Source: Negativicutes bacterium UBA1444 (GTDB lineage: Bacteria > Bacillota > Negativicutes > UBA1444). Taken from it: a stretch of DNA of 9,253 bases. How positions within the stretch are numbered: the stretch's first letter is position 1; the number at the start of each line of letters is the position of its first letter. Positions 6,733 through 9,253 of this stretch are shown here, one piece after another. The translations under genes were made by a program, and so were the position numbers. Below the pieces are notes generated by a model, which ran no database searches, had not been told where the DNA came from, and saw only the letters and a program-made list of their open reading frames with translations. The stretch is taken from contig DCTI01000207.1 in NCBI GenBank assembly GCA_002329525.1, positions 3,099-12,351 on the forward strand, read 5' to 3'.

Positions 6733-6734
6733 CG
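6719..6734. promoter_or_regulatory. Putative enhancer site (UAS), copy C, overlapping the regulator's stop codon
   Basis: TGTCAAAAAGTTGACG begins 19 bp after copy B, close to two helical turns, so both sites face roughly the same side of the DNA. The regulator's TGA stop (6730-6732) lies within it. Paired, helically phased sites are typical of sigma-54 activator enhancers. Confidence 0.65.
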
Positions 6735-6762
6735 ATTTATAGAGGACAAAACAAAAGAAAAT

Positions 6763-6810
6763 GTACTACGAGATTGCCGAAGCAGGCAGTTCCCGTAGTA
6801 CTTTTTTTTT
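6763..6810 (+). terminator. Intrinsic terminator of the sigma-54 regulator gene
   Basis: GTACTACG (6763-6770) pairs with CGTAGTAC (6794-6801). An inner stem (6773-6778 with 6785-6790, one G-T wobble) extends the hairpin. Nine T follow (6802-6810). The terminator sits 30 nt after the regulator's stop and isolates the regulator transcript from the dehydrogenase operon. Confidence 0.92.
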
Positions 6811-6901
6811 ATGCCCCCAAAGCGATAAAAGGCGATTCAGCAAGGTCTTTGGCGGCACACCGGCAGATAGCAGGGAATAGCCTTTCGGGATGATTCTGGG
6901 A

Positions 6902-6918
6902 TTGGCATGGAACTTGCA
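6902..6918 (+). promoter_or_regulatory. Sigma-54 (-24/-12) promoter of the dehydrogenase operon
   Basis: TTGGCATGGAACTTGCA matches the sigma-54 consensus YTGGCACGNNNNTTGCW at every fixed position except C to T in the -24 block. GG is at 6904-6905 and GC at 6916-6917, exactly 12 nt apart as required. Predicted transcription start is near 6929, about 31 nt before the first gene's GTG. The adjacent sigma-54 activator and the paired upstream palindromes make this a strong call. Confidence 0.93.
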
Positions 6919-6947
6919 ATGTTACAAGCCAAATGCATTTATGAATC

Positions 6948-6953
6948 GAGGTG
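6948..6953 (+). promoter_or_regulatory. Ribosome binding site deciding the start of the [2Fe-2S] subunit
   Basis: GAGGTG, fully complementary to the anti-Shine-Dalgarno core, lies 6 nt before GTG 6960. An in-frame GTG at 6951 is part of this site and so is not a good start. Confidence 0.7.
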
Positions 6954-6959
6954 TTGAAA

Positions 6960-7265
6960 GTGCGAATCGAGAATCATCCCATCTTGGCGTTTGCCGATGC
7001 GGCGACCGTCGAGTTCACATTCAACGGCCAGGCGCTCAGCGGGCGCGAAGGGGAACCGATCGCAGCGGCGCTGCACGATGCGGGGGTCAGGGTGTTGCGT
7101 CACAGTCCCCGCTATCATCGGCCACGCGGCCTTTTCTGCGCGATCGGCAATTGTTCCTCCTGCCTGATGACGGTCAACGGCGTACCCAACATTCGCGTTT
7201 GCGTCGAACCGCTGCGGGCGGGAATGACGGTTGAAACCCAGGATGGAAAGGGGCGTCTGGCGTGA
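6960..7265 (+). CDS. (2Fe-2S)-binding subunit of an amine/amino-acid dehydrogenase (HcnA / sarcosine oxidase alpha N-terminal type)
   Basis: The 101-residue protein begins with RIENHPIL and continues with a beta-grasp ferredoxin core (VEFTFNGQAL, REGEPIAAALHDAGVRVLRHSPR). Its cysteine pattern is C60-x4-C65-x2-C68, with C81 in IRVC: four ligands for one [2Fe-2S] cluster in the order seen in HcnA and in the N-terminal domain of sarcosine oxidase alpha subunits. It probably passes electrons from the FAD subunits. GTG 6960 is chosen on the ribosome site and on the family N-terminus. It is the first gene after the sigma-54 promoter. The stop overlaps the next start (GTGA), so translation is coupled and the two products are probably made in equal amounts. 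Confidence 0.88.
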   Translation: MRIENHPILAFADAATVEFTFNGQALSGREGEPIAAALHDAGVRVLRHSPRYHRPRGLFCAIGNCSSCLMTVNGVPNIRVCVEPLRAGMTVETQDGKGRLA

Positions 7266-8350
7266 AGGAAGTGGATATTGTTGTTATCGGCGGCGGACCG
7301 GCGGGCTTGTCGGCGGCCGTTCATGCGGCGAAAATGGGCGCCGGCGTCTTGCTGCTGGAGCGCTCCCAGGCGTTGGGCGGTCAGTTGGTCAAGCAGACTC
7401 ATAAATTTTTTGGGTCACGCCAAGAGTTTGCCGGTGAACGCGGTTTTGACATCGCCCATACCTTGATGGAACAGATCGCGCAACAAGAAAAAATTGAAGT
7501 TTGGACCAACGCCACCGCGCTTGGTTACTATCCAGATGGAGTCCTCACCGTTAAACGGAACGAAAACTTTCGCACGTTCCGTCCCCGCAAGTTGATCGTA
7601 GCCACTGGAGCGTCGGAAAAGGCCCTGGCTTTTCCGAACAATGATTTGCCGGGAATTTACGGCGCGGGAGCGGTACAGACACTAATGAACCTGTACGGAG
7701 TAATGCCGGCCAAACGGGTACTTATGGTCGGCGCCGGCAATATCGGCGTCATAGTTGCTTATCAACTGCTCCAGGCCGGGGTGGAAGTAGCGGCGGTCAT
7801 TGAGGCGGCACCGCGGATCGGCGGCTATTGGGTTCATGCGTCGAAAATCCGGCGTTGCGGAGTGCCGATTTTAACCGGACATACGATCCGGCAGGCGCAT
7901 GGAACGACTCAGCTGACAGGAGTTACCGTCTGTCGGCTGGACGAAAAATGGACCATGATTCCCGGTACCGATACACTGTTCGAGGTGGACGGCCTTTGTC
8001 TGGCGGTCGGCCTAAGCCCGTTGACGGAGCTTTTATGGCAGGCCGGCTGCAAAATGAATTTTGTGCCGGAGTTGGGCGGCTATGTTCCCTGGCGCAATGA
8101 ATATTTGCAAACGACGCATAAAAACGTTTATGTCGCCGGCGACGTGGCAGGAGTGGAAGAGGCATCGGCCGCCATGGTGGAAGGAAAACTCGCCGGCCTG
8201 GCCGCCGCATTCGCCCTGAATCATCAGACGGCGGATTTTGCGGCGGACTATCGGGCGGCGAAACAGCAACTGAATGCGCTGCGCTCTGGCCCGCTGAGCG
8301 CAAAAGTTTGCCATGGCTTATGCAAAGTGATGCTGGAGGAGGCGATGTAA
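7262..8350 (+). CDS. FAD/NAD(P)-type oxidoreductase subunit (HcnB / sarcosine oxidase alpha / PdhA type)
   Basis: The 362-residue flavoprotein has an N-terminal FAD-binding Rossmann motif, VVIGGGPAG (G10, G12, G15), then ALGGQLVKQTHKFFG. It has ATG (VATGASEK) and PGIYGAGAVQTLMN motifs, a second dinucleotide fold VGAGNIG (157-162), and the closing FAD motif VYVAGDVAGVEEAS (from 289). This is the order in HcnB and in the alpha subunits of dye-linked proline dehydrogenases and sarcosine oxidases. Many relatives carry a C-terminal BFD-like [2Fe-2S] domain; here it is absent and encoded separately two genes on. Near the C-terminus is a CxxxC pair (C350, C354) of unknown role. The GTG start overlaps the upstream stop, with AAGGGG (7248-7253) 8 nt before it. 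The substrate is unknown; it may serve as the electron-accepting or NAD(P)-linked half of the complex. Confidence 0.88.
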   Translation: MKEVDIVVIGGGPAGLSAAVHAAKMGAGVLLLERSQALGGQLVKQTHKFFGSRQEFAGERGFDIAHTLMEQIAQQEKIEVWTNATALGYYPDGVLTVKRNENFRTFRPRKLIVATGASEKALAFPNNDLPGIYGAGAVQTLMNLYGVMPAKRVLMVGAGNIGVIVAYQLLQAGVEVAAVIEAAPRIGGYWVHASKIRRCGVPILTGHTIRQAHGTTQLTGVTVCRLDEKWTMIPGTDTLFEVDGLCLAVGLSPLTELLWQAGCKMNFVPELGGYVPWRNEYLQTTHKNVYVAGDVAGVEEASAAMVEGKLAGLAAAFALNHQTADFAADYRAAKQQLNALRSGPLSAKVCHGLCKVMLEEAM

Positions 8351-8351
8351 C

Positions 8352-8846
8352 ATGTTGGCGATTGATGGAACGGCGACCGCCGAAGACCTGCAGGCGGTGT
8401 TACCGACGCCGGACCGACGGCGACGCGGCGCGGTGGCCGTGATCGAATGCTTTCAGGAAATTCCCTGTAATCCCTGCGCTGACGCTTGTCCGCGCGGAGC
8501 CATCACCATGCCGGAAAATATCAGCCAACGTCCCGTCTTTGATCCGGACAAGTGCAATGGTTGCGGGGTCTGCGTCGGTAGATGTCCGGGACTGGCCATT
8601 TTCGTGGTGGATTATTCTTATGGCGAAGATACGGCTTTGTTGAAAATCCCTTACGAATTCCGGCCGTTGCCGCAGGCCGGCGATTCCGTGACAGCCCTGG
8701 ACCGGCAGGGAGCAGCCGTCGGTTCTGCACGTGTAGTCAAGGTGCAGGAACAAAAAAATCGGACCACGATACTCTGGTTGGCGGTAACAGCGGCTATGGC
8801 AACGGCAGTGCGCAATATCCGTTTGAGTGGGGAGGTGCGGGCATGA
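8352..8846 (+). CDS. 4Fe-4S ferredoxin-type subunit of the dehydrogenase complex
   Basis: The 164-residue protein has a first cysteine group in IECFQEIPCNPCADACP (C33, C39, C42, C46) and a second in CNGCGVCVGRCP (C68, C71, C74, C78). These should hold one or two [4Fe-4S] clusters. After about residue 85 there is a beta-rich C-terminal domain (GDSVTALDRQGAAVGSARVVKV) without cysteines. Ferredoxin subunits with this layout accompany bacterial and archaeal amino-acid dehydrogenases of the PdhAFXB type, and the size is close to that of the ferredoxin-like subunit. The ATG at 8352 follows GGAGGAGG (8335-8342) by 9 nt. The stop overlaps the next ATG (ATGA), pointing to coupled translation. Likely role: electron relay between the two flavoproteins or to an external acceptor. 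Confidence 0.88.
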   Translation: MLAIDGTATAEDLQAVLPTPDRRRRGAVAVIECFQEIPCNPCADACPRGAITMPENISQRPVFDPDKCNGCGVCVGRCPGLAIFVVDYSYGEDTALLKIPYEFRPLPQAGDSVTALDRQGAAVGSARVVKVQEQKNRTTILWLAVTAAMATAVRNIRLSGEVRA

Positions 8847-9118
8847 GCGATGACATCATCGTTTGTCGGTGTGAAGATATCAAGTTGTCGGAGATTCGGG
8901 GCCATATCGAGCAAGGAGCGCATACTACCGAAGAAATCAAGCGCCGTTGCCGCTGCGGCATGGGACCTTGCCAGGGCCGTACCTGCATGCCGATCGTGGC
9001 TCAGGAACTGTCGAAAGCCACCGGAAAATCCGTAGGCGAAATTCAGTTGCCGACGTTCCGGCAACCGACGGCGGCGATCAAGCTGGGTGCGCTAACGGGA
9101 GGTGACGGCGATGATTGA
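8843..9118 (+). CDS. BFD-like (2Fe-2S)-binding protein (PdhX type)
   Basis: The 91-residue protein carries the bacterioferritin-associated-ferredoxin-like motif: C8-x-C10 (IVCRCEDI), a helical segment with TTEEIKRR, then C38-GMGP-C43 ([13 protein letters not shown]). C8, C10, C38 and C43 are the expected [2Fe-2S] ligands; C36 and C48 are extra. In HcnB and sarcosine oxidase alpha this domain is fused to the end of the FAD protein; here it is a separate gene placed after the ferredoxin gene. ATG 8843 follows GGAGGTG (8831-8837) by 5 nt and overlaps the upstream stop. The frame is open upstream to 8582, but that part lies inside the ferredoxin gene. Its stop overlaps the next gene by 8 bp. Confidence 0.9.
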   Translation: MSDDIIVCRCEDIKLSEIRGHIEQGAHTTEEIKRRCRCGMGPCQGRTCMPIVAQELSKATGKSVGEIQLPTFRQPTAAIKLGALTGGDGDD

Positions 9119-9253
9119 TACAGCGGACGTAGTTGTTGTCGGCGGCGGAATCGTCGGCTGTTCGATTGCCTACAATCTGGCCCGGCTGGGAGCCGGCCGG
9201 GTGATTCTGCTGGAACGGGGTTATCTGGCCAGCGGCTCGACCGGGCGCTGCGG
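9111..9253 (+). CDS. DAO-family FAD-dependent dehydrogenase, N-terminal fragment (3' end outside window)
   Basis: Only 47 codons are present. They encode an N-terminal Rossmann FAD motif, [20 protein letters not shown] (G11, G13, G16), a strand VILLERG, and [10 protein letters not shown]. This is the start typical of the D-amino-acid-oxidase fold (sarcosine oxidase beta, HcnC, PdhB, glycine oxidase). In this kind of complex it is the substrate-oxidising subunit. ATG 9111 follows GGGAGGTG (9097-9104) by 6 nt and overlaps the preceding gene by 8 bp, so it belongs to the same operon. The substrate cannot be inferred without the C-terminal domain. Confidence 0.87.
   Translation, partial: MIDTADVVVVGGGIVGCSIAYNLARLGAGRVILLERGYLASGSTGRC

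Noticed and set aside
6761..6880. 39-codon frame starting ATG 6761 after AGAGGA
   Set aside because: It runs through the terminator hairpin and T-run (giving Phe-Phe-Leu), the ribosome site is 14 nt away, and it matches nothing I recognise.
6931..6940. Palindrome AAATGCATTT just after the predicted sigma-54 start
   Set aside because: Ten AT-rich bases, single copy, no partner site; no basis to call it an operator.

Overview
The window looks like chromosomal DNA of a Gram-positive-lineage bacterium (Firmicutes), probably an anaerobe. The main evidence is the cell-division-associated string pgeF - yggS(ylmE) - sepF - proC - ylmH - divIVA. SepF, YlmH and DivIVA together are a Firmicutes hallmark, and proC inside this string recalls Negativicutes and some Clostridia; that finer placement is inference. 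The DNA is moderately GC-rich, genes are tightly packed on the + strand with overlapping stops and starts, and GTG/TTG starts are frequent.

Region 1 (1-4998) is a co-directional housekeeping block. It opens with the C-terminal part of a radical SAM protein, followed by pgeF. Next comes a perfect-consensus vegetative promoter (TTGACA, 18 nt, TATAAT) whose -35 box overlaps the pgeF stop codon. Downstream are yggS (PLP homeostasis), sepF (FtsZ anchoring), proC (proline synthesis), ylmH (S4 RNA-binding), divIVA (polar/septal coiled coil) and a small DUF167 gene. No yggT/ylmG gene lies between sepF and ylmH, where it often sits. The block ends at a strong intrinsic terminator (5021-5071).

Region 2 (5072-6810) holds one gene, a sigma-54 enhancer-binding protein (PAS, AAA+ with GAFTGA, Fis-type HTH), with its own terminator. 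A 16-bp palindrome, TGTCRRAAARYTGACR, occurs once 105 nt before the gene and twice, 19 bp apart, at the very end of the gene, where it overlaps the last codons and the stop.

Region 3 (6811-9253) begins with a near-consensus -24/-12 promoter (TTGGCATGGAACTTGCA). It drives an operon of at least five genes: a [2Fe-2S] protein, an FAD/NAD(P)-type oxidoreductase, a 4Fe-4S ferredoxin subunit, a BFD-like [2Fe-2S] protein, and the start of a DAO-family FAD dehydrogenase cut by the window edge. The set resembles a split form of the archaeal dye-linked L-proline dehydrogenase (pdhAFXB), HcnABC and heterotetrameric sarcosine oxidase. It most likely oxidises a secondary amine or amino acid and passes electrons through Fe-S centres. 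The substrate cannot be read from this window.

The most interesting content is the regulator/operon pair: a sigma-54 activator that apparently carries its target's enhancer sites inside its own 3' coding end and has a further copy in its own leader, next to an amine dehydrogenase of unknown substrate.
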